Shown one piece after another: positions 1 to 8,444 of a stretch of DNA of 64,000 nucleotides; position 1 is the first letter of the stretch, and each line of letters opens with the position of its first letter. Both the position numbers and the translations under genes were made by a program. Below the pieces are notes generated by a model. The model did no database searches and was not told where the DNA came from. It saw nothing but the letters and a program-made list of their open reading frames with translations. Origin of the DNA: Candidatus Dependentiae bacterium (GTDB lineage Bacteria > Babelota > Babeliae > Babelales > JACPOV01); the NCBI GenBank assembly GCA_016191325.1, contig JACPOV010000008.1:445270-509269 (forward strand), written 5' to 3'.

Positions 1-1
1 A

Positions 2-2872
2 CCGACGACCACATTTCCTATTCGCCCAAATCACCTTGTTGATGATCCGGTACTCCTCGAGCGCTGGCAAAAAGAAAACCTCTACTCAAAAGCTTTTAAG
101 CTCAATGAGGGCAACGAAAAGTTTATTTTGCACGATGGCCCTCCTTATGCAAATGGGCATATTCACTTGGGGCACGCCTACAATAAAATTCTTAAAGATA
201 TTGTAAGCAAATCCCAGCGAATGGCTGGCAAACATGTGCCCGTAACTCCAGGATGGGATTGCCATGGTTTACCAATCGAAATTAAAGTTACCAAAGAAAA
301 CCCTGAGCTTCATGGGCTTCCTCTCTTGCAAGCATGCCGCGCCTATGCACAGCAATGGATCGACGTGCAACGTAAAGAATTTAAACAACTTGGCGTTGTA
401 ATGGATTGGGATCATCCTTATTTAACCATGAATCCTAGTTATGAAGCGGAAACGATTCGCGCATTTGGCACCTTTGTTGCCGATGGGTATATGGAAAAAA
501 AGAAAAAAACTGTACCTTGGTGTTTTCACGATCAAACAGTACTTGCAACTGCTGAAATTGAGCATAAAGAGCGTAAAGATCCTTCAATCTACGTTCGTTT
601 TCCGCTCGCTGCAGAATCGATTAAAAAACTCTTTCCTGCTTTAGCTGGAAACAAAATAAACCTCCTGATTTGGACAACAACTCCTTGGACGCTTCCGCTC
701 AATCGCGCGGTACTTGCAAAACCAAGTGCAACGTACGCCGTAATTAAAGTGGGCGAAGAGTATTTAGTTGTTGGAAAATCGCTTATCGAAAAAGTAATGG
801 CACTTAATAATGCAACACCCCAGATAGTTGCGGAACTTAAAGGGGAGCAACTAGCAAGTGCTCAAGTCCAACATCCATTTATCGAAAATTTACGCGTTCC
901 AATTATTGCTGACGATTCAGTTTCACTTGATGATGGTACTGCATTTGTTCACTGCGCTCCCGGTTGCGGCCCTGAAGATTACGAAGTCGGTGTCAAAAAT
1001 AACCTTGAGATTTTTAGCCCAATTAGTGCCGATGGTAAATATTTGCCCGGCATTGAGCCTAAAGAACTGGAAGGAATGCTCGTTACCGACGGCCAAATTT
1101 GGGTAATAAAAAAATTAGCTGAACTCAACCGTATGTGGTTCAAAGGCTCAATAAAGCATAATTATCCGCATTGCTGGCGCTGCCACAATGGGCTTATTTT
1201 CCGCGCAACAAACCAATGGTTTTGCAATTTATCCCATGGCAATTTAAAGCAAAAAGCACTTCAAGCTATTGAAAAAATAGCATTTCTGCCTGAACGCAGC
1301 GGTAATTTCCTTCGTGCGACGATTGAAGGGCGCCTTGAATGGTGTTTATCTCGCCAACGCAGTTGGGGCGTGCCAATTCCTGCAGTACTTTGTACGCAAT
1401 GCGAGCATGTAATAATTACACCTGAATTGGTAGAATTTGTTGCAAAAGGTGTTGAAAAAGAGGGGATTGAATATTGGCAAGATCTTAAAATGCACGAACT
1501 GCCTTTTAAGCTTAAATGCCCAAAATGTTCATCAACAACGTTTGCTAAAGAAAAAGATATTCTCGATGTGTGGTTCGATTCTGGCATAAGCCATTATGCA
1601 GTATTGAAAGAAAATCCAGCCCTCCGCTTTCCTGCCGATATGTATCTTGAAGGAATTGATCAGCACCGTGGATGGTTCCAGAGTTCATTGCTCACAAGCT
1701 TGGTGCTTGAAAAAGAAGCGGCGATGAAAAGTATTTTAACGCACGGATTTACGGTCGATGAAAAGGGGCACAAGATGTCCAAATCGATTGGAAACGTCGT
1801 GAGTCCCGATGAGATGATCAAACAAATCGGTACCGATGGATTGCGTTTATGGGCTTCAAGCATCGATTATTCTGGTGATGCGATCGTTTCAAAAGAATTG
1901 ATCGGCAACGTTTCAGAAGTGTATCGCAAAATTCGCAATACCTGCCGCTTCCTGCTTTCAAATCTTTATGATTTTGATGCAGAAAAAGATTTGATTCCCC
2001 TTGATGAAATGATGGTAATCGATCATTATGCGCTTGAGCAACTTTATTATTTAAATGCCTCAATTCGTGCAGCGTATGAAATTGCAGATTTAACCGCCGT
2101 GTTTCACAAACTTTCAGATTATTGTTCAAAAGAATTGAGTTCATTCTATCTTGATGTTATCAAAGATCGTTTGTACACCGAGAAAGCCAATGGTGCCAAA
2201 CGTAGATCAGCGCAAACTGCGTGTTGGTATATTCTTGATACGCTGACGCGTTTAATGGCTCCCGTACTTTCATTTACCGCTGAAAATATTTCCGATGTGT
2301 ATCAAAAAGAGAAAAAAGATTCGATTCATCTGCAGCCATTCACAAACCTTGCCGATATCTGGCAATCAATGATCGCGCGCACCTCGCAATCGTCGGTTCA
2401 AGGAATCGATTGGTATCCTTTTGAAGGGCGTGCACAGGAAACTGCAGACGCAATTCGTAAATTGAGTTTCGTTACCGAATCGCAAGAACAATGGGAATTA
2501 TTAAAAGAAATTCGCAGCGCAATACTCAAAGCGATTGAAGAAAAACGTGCAGAAAATCTTATTAAACATTCGCTTGAAGCGCGCGTATCGGTCCATTTCA
2601 ATTTCGACGAACACCGAAATGAAATTCTAAACGATTTTTTTGCAATGCTTGAGCGCCACCATGAAAAGATTGATGAATTTTTTCAAGAATTCTTGATCGT
2701 TTCGCAATTTCAGGTAGAGCTTTCGCCAAAGAAATTAAATGAATCTGATTTGAAAGGCTTTTCTCTCATCGTAGAGCATGCACGAGGAAATAAGTGCCCT
2801 CGCTGCTGGAAATGGGAAGAGAATAATAACGAGTATCATTTGTGCAATCGCTGTAAAGAAGTTTTGACATAA
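2..2872 (+). CDS. ileS: Isoleucyl-tRNA synthetase, 5' end cut by window edge
   Basis: Class I aminoacyl-tRNA synthetase that charges tRNA-Ile in the cytoplasm. The frame is open from base 2, so the true start lies upstream; the TTG at 128 is internal, because the residues before it (FPIRPNHLVDDP, KFILHDGPPYANG) are ordinary synthetase N-terminal sequence. The HIGH motif appears as HLGH near 166-177 and KMSKS near 1771-1785. An editing (CP1) domain lies between them, with WTTTPWTLP near 673-700. The C-terminus ends in the zinc-binding cysteines CPRCW and CNRC, as in bacterial IleRS. Family assignment is certain; only the first few dozen residues are missing. The downstream secreted gene begins 17 bp after the stop and may be cotranscribed. 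Confidence 0.97.
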   Translation, partial: PTTTFPIRPNHLVDDPVLLERWQKENLYSKAFKLNEGNEKFILHDGPPYANGHIHLGHAYNKILKDIVSKSQRMAGKHVPVTPGWDCHGLPIEIKVTKENPELHGLPLLQACRAYAQQWIDVQRKEFKQLGVVMDWDHPYLTMNPSYEAETIRAFGTFVADGYMEKKKKTVPWCFHDQTVLATAEIEHKERKDPSIYVRFPLAAESIKKLFPALAGNKINLLIWTTTPWTLPLNRAVLAKPSATYAVIKVGEEYLVVGKSLIEKVMALNNATPQIVAELKGEQLASAQVQHPFIENLRVPIIADDSVSLDDGTAFVHCAPGCGPEDYEVGVKNNLEIFSPISADGKYLPGIEPKELEGMLVTDGQIWVIKKLAELNRMWFKGSIKHNYPHCWRCHNGLIFRATNQWFCNLSHGNLKQKALQAIEKIAFLPERSGNFLRATIEGRLEWCLSRQRSWGVPIPAVLCTQCEHVIITPELVEFVAKGVEKEGIEYWQDLKMHELPFKLKCPKCSSTTFAKEKDILDVWFDSGISHYAVLKENPALRFPADMYLEGIDQHRGWFQSSLLTSLVLEKEAAMKSILTHGFTVDEKGHKMSKSIGNVVSPDEMIKQIGTDGLRLWASSIDYSGDAIVSKELIGNVSEVYRKIRNTCRFLLSNLYDFDAEKDLIPLDEMMVIDHYALEQLYYLNASIRAAYEIADLTAVFHKLSDYCSKELSSFYLDVIKDRLYTEKANGAKRRSAQTACWYILDTLTRLMAPVLSFTAENISDVYQKEKKDSIHLQPFTNLADIWQSMIARTSQSSVQGIDWYPFEGRAQETADAIRKLSFVTESQEQWELLKEIRSAILKAIEEKRAENLIKHSLEARVSVHFNFDEHRNEILNDFFAMLERHHEKIDEFFQEFLIVSQFQVELSPKKLNESDLKGFSLIVEHARGNKCPRCWKWEENNNEYHLCNRCKEVLT

Positions 2873-2889
2873 ATAAAAGAGGAAAAGCT

Positions 2890-3258
2890 ATGAGAAAAAG
2901 AATTATTCTCTTAACTATTTTAACTGCTATAAAGATGAGTTATGCAAACCCTCAATTAATAAAAATGGCATCACAAGAAACACTCAAGGAGCGCTTAACA
3001 CAAGCGAAATTTGATGACTTTGCTTGTGTAACAAAAATTCACGAAAAGCTTGGAGATCAAGAAGTTTGCGCGGCTGGCCTCTATCTTACTGTCCAAATCG
3101 CACTCCAGGATGAATATGTTAAGCATCGTAAGGAAAATCCTGAGTTAGTAAAATCAATGCTAGAATCTACCACACAAATTATTCAAACGCTTGTGCCTGA
3201 TTCACCAGAGTTCTTAGAAGAGCTATCATCGCCACTTCTTATCCAGTCCAGTAAGTGA
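2890..3258 (+). CDS. Small secreted protein, tandem family member 1
   Basis: A 122-residue protein with an N-terminal signal peptide (MRKRIILLTILTAIKMSYA). I do not recognise a family. It shares a pattern with the next two genes: a short hydrophobic leader, then a P/S-x-E-x-(L/I)-(K/E)-x-RL segment (QETLKERLTQAKFDDF here), then a stretch around KIHEKLGDQE. An RBS AGAGGAAA precedes the ATG. The gene starts 17 bp after ileS. Function is unknown; the signal peptide places it in the envelope or outside the cell. Confidence 0.8.
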   Translation: MRKRIILLTILTAIKMSYANPQLIKMASQETLKERLTQAKFDDFACVTKIHEKLGDQEVCAAGLYLTVQIALQDEYVKHRKENPELVKSMLESTTQIIQTLVPDSPEFLEELSSPLLIQSSK

Positions 3259-3283
3259 TAAAAATAGATAAAAAAGGGAATAT

Positions 3284-3661
3284 ATGAAAAAGGTAGTAAT
3301 TAGTTTAGCTTACTTAGTGCTGTCTACAATGAATAATGCTATGACGACGCTCGTAACATTGCCAGATTCAGAAACCATTAAAAAACGTTTAGAAGCTTTA
3401 CAACTTAATGATCTTGTAAGAGTAACAAGCATTCATAAAAAATTTGGTGGAAAAGAATATTATCCAGTTGGTGTTTATCATGGAACAGAAATCTCAATTG
3501 ACGATTACAACCAATATTATAAAGATAGCCCTAAGTTGCACGATTTAATGCAATCATTCGCACCAATAATTGTTAACACCATTCTGCAAGATCATCCTGA
3601 AGCAATAAAAGAGTTGATTGAATTCAGAGAAAAAGGGAACTATGAAAAAAACACTAATTAA
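3284..3661 (+). CDS. Small secreted protein, tandem family member 2
   Basis: A 125-residue protein with a signal peptide (MKKVVISLAYLVLSTMNNAM). It aligns by eye with the preceding gene: DSETIKKRLEALQLNDLVRVTSIHKKFGGKEYYPVGVYHG against QETLKERLTQAKFDDFACVTKIHEKLGDQEVCAAGLYLT, each read in pieces. A clear RBS AAAAGGGA precedes the ATG. The last 20 bases overlap the start of the third member, so translation of the two is probably coupled. No known domain is recognised. Confidence 0.8.
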   Translation: MKKVVISLAYLVLSTMNNAMTTLVTLPDSETIKKRLEALQLNDLVRVTSIHKKFGGKEYYPVGVYHGTEISIDDYNQYYKDSPKLHDLMQSFAPIIVNTILQDHPEAIKELIEFREKGNYEKNTN

Positions 3662-3956
3662 TTTAGCTTTCTTATCGCTTTCTTCGATGAGCAATGGAAT
3701 GGATAAAGAATTGGTAACGTTGCCATCGCAAGAAGCTTTAGAAGCGCGTTTAGAGGGAATAGGATTTGAAGATTTTGGGGAACAAACACGCTTTACTGAA
3801 CAAGTTGGTAATATGACGTTTAAAAAGTCAGAGTTTATGGAAAAGCTCAATGGCGCACTTGAAGAATACAAAGAAGTTGCATTTACCGCATTGAATGTTG
3901 AGAAAGCTAAACCTAGAATTATTGCATGTTTTCTTGGAAATAACGAATCGAAATAG
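3642..3956 (+). CDS. Small secreted protein, tandem family member 3
   Basis: A 104-residue protein with a signal peptide (MKKTLINLAFLSLSSMSNGM). The start is placed at ATG 3642 because AAAAGGGA lies just upstream and the signal peptide begins there; an upstream in-frame ATG at 3618 would add eight polar residues. It shares the family pattern (LPSQEALEARLEGIGFEDFG) but is shorter and lacks the second half. The start lies inside the end of member 2. Function is unknown. Confidence 0.75.
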   Translation: MKKTLINLAFLSLSSMSNGMDKELVTLPSQEALEARLEGIGFEDFGEQTRFTEQVGNMTFKKSEFMEKLNGALEEYKEVAFTALNVEKAKPRIIACFLGNNESK

Positions 3957-4018
3957 CTAATAAATTTAATAAAATACTCAACAAGTAGTATTTGAAAAAC
4001 CTCAAATAGTTTTGCTAT

Positions 4019-4047
4019 TTGACAATTTTGCAACAGACCGCTATAAT
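4019..4047 (+). promoter_or_regulatory. Near-consensus sigma-70 promoter
   Basis: TTGACA at 4019-4024 and TATAAT at 4042-4047 are separated by exactly 17 bp, a perfect match to the bacterial housekeeping promoter. Transcription should begin near 4054-4055. The next annotated gene starts about 200 bases downstream, past a terminator, so this promoter drives either a small RNA or an attenuated leader. Confidence 0.85.
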
Positions 4048-4053
4048 ATATAG

Positions 4054-4232
4054 TATGAAGATAATAATCAATTCAATTCAACTTTCAAATCTTTACAGAA
4101 ATCGAGATGCGCAAGCGTTGAACCGATTTTTTACCCCTTTTTTTAAAATTGGGGATAGATTGTATTTATAAAACTTCGTAAATAGAATCCAGCAAGTTAG
4201 ATCCCCGGTTTAAAACACCGGGGATTTTTTTT
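4054..4232 (+). ncRNA. Candidate small RNA or attenuator leader of about 180 nt
   Basis: Bounded by the consensus promoter at 4019-4047 and a strong terminator at 4201-4232. Internal structure visible by eye: GATGC-GCAA-GCGTT, a stem with a GNRA-type loop at 4107-4120; ACCCC at 4133-4137 facing GGGGAT at 4151-4156; and TATTTA/TAAATA around 4163-4183. GGGGAT at 4151-4156 could alternatively pair with ATCCCC at 4201-4206, which would break the terminator, so the transcript may control the secreted gene at 4259. An ATG lies at about +1 (4055) and opens a 38-codon frame ending at 4171; a leaderless peptide is possible but unsupported. It does not look like 6S, 4.5S, tmRNA or RNase P RNA. Confidence 0.5.
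4201..4232 (+). terminator. Rho-independent terminator
   Basis: ATCCCCGG (4201-4208) pairs with CCGGGGAT (4218-4225) across a 9-base loop and is followed by a run of T. It ends the transcript from the 4019-4047 promoter or attenuates the gene at 4259. Confidence 0.85.
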
Positions 4233-4258
4233 AATTAACAAACAAAGAAAGAAAAAAC

Positions 4259-4924
4259 ATGAAACGTTTATACATAAAAATCGCACTTTCGATCACGTAT
4301 TCAGTAGCGGCAATGGAACCATCAGATTCCAATATTCACTCTGTTATCGATAATCACATTTCTGAGGTGGTTGTAAAAATGTTTTGTCGTGAAGACCCAC
4401 TCCGCGGCAAATTGCCCGAATTAAGAGTGTATCAACCAGATTGGTTAAAAAATCATGTTATAAAAATTGATGAATCCAGATTAAAGGGCGCCAAAAAAAT
4501 AAACGATGCATTGAAAAAACTTGATAATAAATCATTCTTTGTTCCGTATAAAGAAGAATATCTTATTCCTCAAGAGGAAAGAAAAAAAACAAAACGATGG
4601 GTACCAGAATCGCTCGTTATTGCAAAAAAAGTAATACAAGATGAGCAAAAACGTATCAATCTTGAGCAGGCGAAAGAACTTAAACTGTTAATCGTAGAAG
4701 CAAAATACATTGATCTCAATACGGGGAATCTGATTCCCACGGCAGACGGAATTGCTATTTGTGATACCGAACGCCGAAGTTTTCATAGTAACGATGCCAG
4801 CTCATTAGATGTACTGCGCTCAGGGTTAGACTCATTGGCTAATAATTTTTTGCTGGACGATGAAGCTAAAAAATATGTGGAAAATGAATTGTCGGCCGTA
4901 TGCTCATTAAAAAACAAGAAATGA
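4259..4924 (+). CDS. Secreted protein of unknown function
   Basis: A 221-residue protein with a short signal peptide (MKRLYIKIALSITYSVAAM). The mature part is charged and mostly helical in character, with an E/K-rich middle (around EERKKTKRWVPESL) and no recognisable domain. The RBS is AAAGAAAG, rather weak. It sits just after a terminator, so expression may depend on read-through of the upstream leader. It converges on the AAA-like gene on the other strand, with a shared palindromic terminator between them. Confidence 0.75.
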   Translation: MKRLYIKIALSITYSVAAMEPSDSNIHSVIDNHISEVVVKMFCREDPLRGKLPELRVYQPDWLKNHVIKIDESRLKGAKKINDALKKLDNKSFFVPYKEEYLIPQEERKKTKRWVPESLVIAKKVIQDEQKRINLEQAKELKLLIVEAKYIDLNTGNLIPTADGIAICDTERRSFHSNDASSLDVLRSGLDSLANNFLLDDEAKKYVENELSAVCSLKNKK

Positions 4925-4972
4925 ATTTTTTCGAATTTTCTTATGTGAAGCATCGAGTATTTTATCTAATAA

Positions 4973-4998
4973 AAAGGCCTTCGAATTCGAAGGCCTTT
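4973..4998. terminator. Bidirectional palindromic terminator
   Basis: A perfect 26-bp palindrome (AAAGGCCTTCGAA and its complement) lies between the convergent genes ending at 4924 and 5034, with A/T-rich flanks on both sides. It can serve both transcripts. Confidence 0.8.
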
Positions 4999-5033
4999 AA
5001 TTATCATTTTTTTTGAATCATTGAGTTAAATTA

Positions 5034-5795
5034 TCAATCCCAATCGCCTGTCAATTCGCAGGCGCGCCCTATAAATCTGCTTCTCATGCGCGTATTAAGC
5101 CCCTCCAGGCTTCTACCCTCTATGACAACAAAGATATCTTTATTATGCTCAATATCATCTAATTTGTTTATTATCGCATCGAGCGCTACTTTGTTGGCAT
5201 TCATATAATCTTGGTTTTGAGAATTAATGAGATCAACTCCATTAATAAATAATAGAACAGGTTTATTTAAATTCTTAGCGGCTTCAAATACTTTGTGAAC
5301 TCGACTTGCCGTTTCAAGCCCATCTTCTGTGACAAAATTTGCTGCAGAAACGTAAATTGCAGGCAACTCCAACTCTTGCGGCAGAGTATTCATAAAGTTT
5401 AGCTTTCTAGCTAATGGACCAGAAATAAAAAGCCTATTGATAATTGGTATATTGTTTTCTATAAAATATTGGCGGTTACTAAAATAAATAAGAAGCTCTT
5501 TTGCTACTATTGGAAGTTCACCTTTATATTTTCTTTCAATTCTTTCTTGCGCGCTCATTTTTTTCTCTTCGGCAGAAAGAGGTTTCGGATTAACTAGGTT
5601 AAAATTTGCTGCATCTTTATCTGAGTTAACTTCTTTTTTGTCGCTACGATTACGCAATTTCTCAAGAAATTCTGGAGTAAGTAATGAAGGCCTTTCTTCA
5701 TTGCTTTTTACCTTGACTTCGCAAGATTCAGCGGCATTAGAAATGATAAGCAATATAGTTATTATAATAATATTTATTGGAAACAACTTACTCAC
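5034..5795 (-). CDS. Membrane-anchored AAA+-like protein lacking ATPase motifs
   Basis: A 253-residue protein. The GTG at 5795 is chosen as start because AAAGGA lies 7 bases upstream and the hydrophobic segment (LFPINIIIITILLIISNAA) begins there. The C-terminal half follows the order of an AAA+ domain: RLFISGP where Walker A should be, VLLFINGVDLI where Walker B should be, IFVVIEGR at the sensor-1 strand and RMRSRF at the arginine-finger position. The P-loop lysine/threonine (GPxxxGKT) and the Walker B acidic pair are absent. If this reading is right it cannot hydrolyse ATP and may be a scaffold. The genuine AAA+ at 42-43.5 kb shows the intact motifs. An unrelated fold is possible. Confidence 0.65.
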   Translation of the reverse strand: MSKLFPINIIIITILLIISNAAESCEVKVKSNEERPSLLTPEFLEKLRNRSDKKEVNSDKDAANFNLVNPKPLSAEEKKMSAQERIERKYKGELPIVAKELLIYFSNRQYFIENNIPIINRLFISGPLARKLNFMNTLPQELELPAIYVSAANFVTEDGLETASRVHKVFEAAKNLNKPVLLFINGVDLINSQNQDYMNANKVALDAIINKLDDIEHNKDIFVVIEGRSLEGLNTRMRSRFIGRACELTGDWD

Positions 5796-5880
5796 AGAGG
5801 TATCCTTTATGGTTGTTTGTTTAGTTGTCCAATAAGTATAATTTTTTTTCAACTATTTTATATATCCGCCTTCAAATAAA

Positions 5881-5904
5881 AAAGCCCCGATTTTACTCGG
5901 GGCT
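5881..5904 (-). terminator. Rho-independent terminator of the 5924 gene
   Basis: On the minus strand AAGCCCCGA pairs with TCGGGGCTT over a 6-base loop, followed by TTTTTA. It lies 20 bases after the stop at 5924. Confidence 0.85.
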
Positions 5905-5923
5905 TAAATTAAATCACAAGATA

Positions 5924-7954
5924 TTATGACGCGAGTACAGGCGCTCCTAGTGCGAGCGGTTCTGGTTTAAGTTCTTTCAGCATTTCCTGATATGCATCCA
6001 TGAACTGGCCCATATAGCTTGCTTGCTGCGATGGTGTACCATTATCTGCCGGAATAATTGGCGGATTGAGCTGCGTAAGTACCGCAAAATCTTGCGGGCT
6101 GAGCGTTGTATCGAGCCTATCGTTTATACCAAAGAGAAGATATTTCATTTCTTTGCTAATATCTTTTGGCGCACCGCCTGCGGCAGGAATAATTTTAAAA
6201 TCTGGCGTTATTTTAATACGAAGAAGTTCAGGTATTTCTTGCATGATCAACTTTTCATAATCTTGAAAAAGCGATTGTGCTTGTTTTTTTAATTCGCGCT
6301 TTTCAAGTCGTGAAAGATCGGTAGTATTTCTTACCTCTTTCTTAATTTTATGAACCGCTTCAGTCATTTCGGTTAACGCCGAAATCATATCTTTTGCGCG
6401 AACAAAAAGCGGTGTGCTTGGATCGTACGGTGAAGCCACAGGGCCGGTTAAGAATCCTTCAAGGTCTTTAAAGAGATCTTTTGGCGAAACATTGGCAACG
6501 GGTGCAATGCCGCCGCCGCGCGTTATCGATTTCTTCGTTAAATAGTCGCTAAAACTTTCAAGTTGTTCTAATATTTTTTCGAGCTTCTTTTTTACCGGTT
6601 CGGATGCAGCTTCCGGAACTTTAACCCGTTTTTCAGGGCCTGCTTTCTTTTCGTCCTTTTTATCATCCTTCTTCTTATCATCTTTCTTTTTGTCGTCTTT
6701 TTTCTTATCGTCCTTCTTTTTATCTCCAGGTTTATCAGGCTTTGAAGCGCTCGCAGCATCGCCACCTTTTCCAGGCCCAGCGTTTATTCCTGAGGAAGGG
6801 AATGATGGATAACTTGGATAATTAGAGCCGGTAGGGGTGTATCCCAAATCTCCACCTGCTCGGCCAAATGCAGGCTCAAAAACGCGAGGCGCAAGTGGCG
6901 GGCGACGTTTAATCGCTTCTTCTTGTTCTTTGCGCGCAGCAGCTTGGCGTTTTTCTTCTTCTTCTTTTATTTTAAGTGCTTCTGGCTCATATTTTTGCAA
7001 GAGCTTTTTTGCATTCGCAATAAGTTCTTGCGTATAAACAGCTTTTTGTACTGCTTGCAAAATACTGCCAAGCGTTTGCTTTGATTGTTCGCGTGTCAAA
7101 ATAGTTTGGTACGCTTTATTGACAGCACTTAATTGATCTTCATTAATATCAAGCGCAACGCTTAGTTCATCTATCGGTTTACCTTCTAATTGTTTTTTAA
7201 TAAGTGCCGGGCTTTTTTCGCGTAATAAATTCTGATATGCCAATTGAATTTCTGCAAATGGCGTACGAGAAGTTACTCCAAGAATTCCGTACGATTTATC
7301 GGCATCGATCGAAACTTCTGGAACATAAAATTGCGGCTCAAGCATTCCAAGCGTTTGATGAAGTTCTTTAATTGACGAAAGAAGCGCATCAAAATCTTTA
7401 TCAAAAAGATAATTTACGATTTTTTCTTGCTCAATTTGATGTGCAAAATAAACAATGTCTTCAAAATGATATTTCCATGGCTTTACCGCATCGGCAAATT
7501 CACGATCACTTTCAGCCTTGCGCTGAATTCGCTCGATTTGAGCGGCAAGTTCTTGCAGGATCGCGCGCATCTCTTTTGTTTTTGCTGGCGGCATTAAGAT
7601 GATCGGATGGCCCGCTGGAATTTTGGGCTCAGCCGGTTTTATAGTTACTGGCGGCGTTGCTGGAATCATCGGTTCGCGGAAAATTTCGTACGGATCTTTC
7701 CCTTGCGCTTCCATTTCCTTGATATATTCTTCGCCTATTTGCGCAAGCGCTTCAAGCGTTTTTTCATCCATGTTTTCAAAAATTTGTGAAAAAAGCTCCA
7801 ATTCCTCTTCACTCAATGGCGGAAGATCCGGGATATCGCGCATTCCTTGGCCCGTTGCCGCATGTGATGAGCCGCCCGCTATTTGGGCAGAAAGTGGCAC
7901 CACGCCAAAACCCACCGATAATGAAAAAAAAGTTATAAGCAGAAATTTATTCAT
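5924..7954 (-). CDS. Large secreted protein with J-like domain lacking HPD and a Lys/Asp tract
   Basis: A 676-residue protein with a signal peptide (MNKFLLITFFSLSVGFG). ATG 7954 is preferred over the ATG four codons upstream because GAGGA lies 5 bases before it. Around residues 218-285 the pattern SYGILGV, IQLAYQNLL and AVNKAYQTIL matches a DnaJ domain, but the HPD loop needed to stimulate DnaK is replaced by KSPALIKK. A proline-rich linker and a repeated KKDDK tract (about 6655-6730) precede a helical C-terminal half. Other segments are coiled-coil-like. Function unknown; an exported adaptor or scaffold is plausible. Confidence 0.75.
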   Translation of the reverse strand: MNKFLLITFFSLSVGFGVVPLSAQIAGGSSHAATGQGMRDIPDLPPLSEEELELFSQIFENMDEKTLEALAQIGEEYIKEMEAQGKDPYEIFREPMIPATPPVTIKPAEPKIPAGHPIILMPPAKTKEMRAILQELAAQIERIQRKAESDREFADAVKPWKYHFEDIVYFAHQIEQEKIVNYLFDKDFDALLSSIKELHQTLGMLEPQFYVPEVSIDADKSYGILGVTSRTPFAEIQLAYQNLLREKSPALIKKQLEGKPIDELSVALDINEDQLSAVNKAYQTILTREQSKQTLGSILQAVQKAVYTQELIANAKKLLQKYEPEALKIKEEEEKRQAAARKEQEEAIKRRPPLAPRVFEPAFGRAGGDLGYTPTGSNYPSYPSFPSSGINAGPGKGGDAASASKPDKPGDKKKDDKKKDDKKKDDKKKDDKKDEKKAGPEKRVKVPEAASEPVKKKLEKILEQLESFSDYLTKKSITRGGGIAPVANVSPKDLFKDLEGFLTGPVASPYDPSTPLFVRAKDMISALTEMTEAVHKIKKEVRNTTDLSRLEKRELKKQAQSLFQDYEKLIMQEIPELLRIKITPDFKIIPAAGGAPKDISKEMKYLLFGINDRLDTTLSPQDFAVLTQLNPPIIPADNGTPSQQASYMGQFMDAYQEMLKELKPEPLALGAPVLAS

Positions 7955-8051
7955 AAAAGTCCTCATACTATGGTATGGGTAAAATTAAATTAAGCATACT
8001 CGCGGACGAGCGTAATTTCAAACACTAATCTTCTAGCTGACGACATTAAAA

Positions 8052-8444
8052 ATGCGGTGTGTTACTAAAAAATACGGTTTTCTAACAACAGAACTTATCT
8101 ATGCAACAGCGATTGTATTCATAAGTTTAACGCTTATTATAAAATGGCATAGCGTTCTTGCAACCTATCGTGCAACTGCTTTGAAAAAACTTGATATGAT
8201 CAGCAAAGCCTCAAGTCTTATTGAGCGGCTTCAAGTAGATGAGCGTTTTCGTCAAACAGGCGGCATGAAAAATAGCAACTATGAATATGTGTGGAAAGTT
8301 CATTCAATTTCATTTGATCTTGCCGATCAACTTTTTGGCAAGTCAGTTACTCCCGGCTTTGGAAGCATTATTGAGTTAAAGGTAAACTGGCGAGATGCAA
8401 AAGGGATTGAACGCACTTCAATATTTGAGGGGCCGCTTGCATGA
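8052..8444 (+). CDS. Prepilin-like protein, possible minor pseudopilin (GspI-like)
   Basis: A 130-residue protein with a type IV prepilin signal: a short basic leader, then YG-FLTTE followed by about 20 hydrophobic residues. Glycine precedes the cleavage site and Glu is at position +5 of the mature protein, the signature cut by prepilin peptidase. The globular tail is short, like GspI-type minor pseudopilins; the specific subunit is inferred from gene order only. First gene of a three-gene operon, overlapping the next by 4 bp (ATGA). No strong RBS is visible. Confidence 0.7.
   Translation: MRCVTKKYGFLTTELIYATAIVFISLTLIIKWHSVLATYRATALKKLDMISKASSLIERLQVDERFRQTGGMKNSNYEYVWKVHSISFDLADQLFGKSVTPGFGSIIELKVNWRDAKGIERTSIFEGPLA

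Noticed and set aside
4055..4171. 38-codon leaderless gene in the small RNA region
   Set aside because: Kept only as a possibility; there is no RBS, no recognisable motif, and the RNA structure explains the region at least as well.
6655..6730. CRISPR-like or tandem array
   Set aside because: It is an in-frame low-complexity Lys/Asp coding tract with no spacers.
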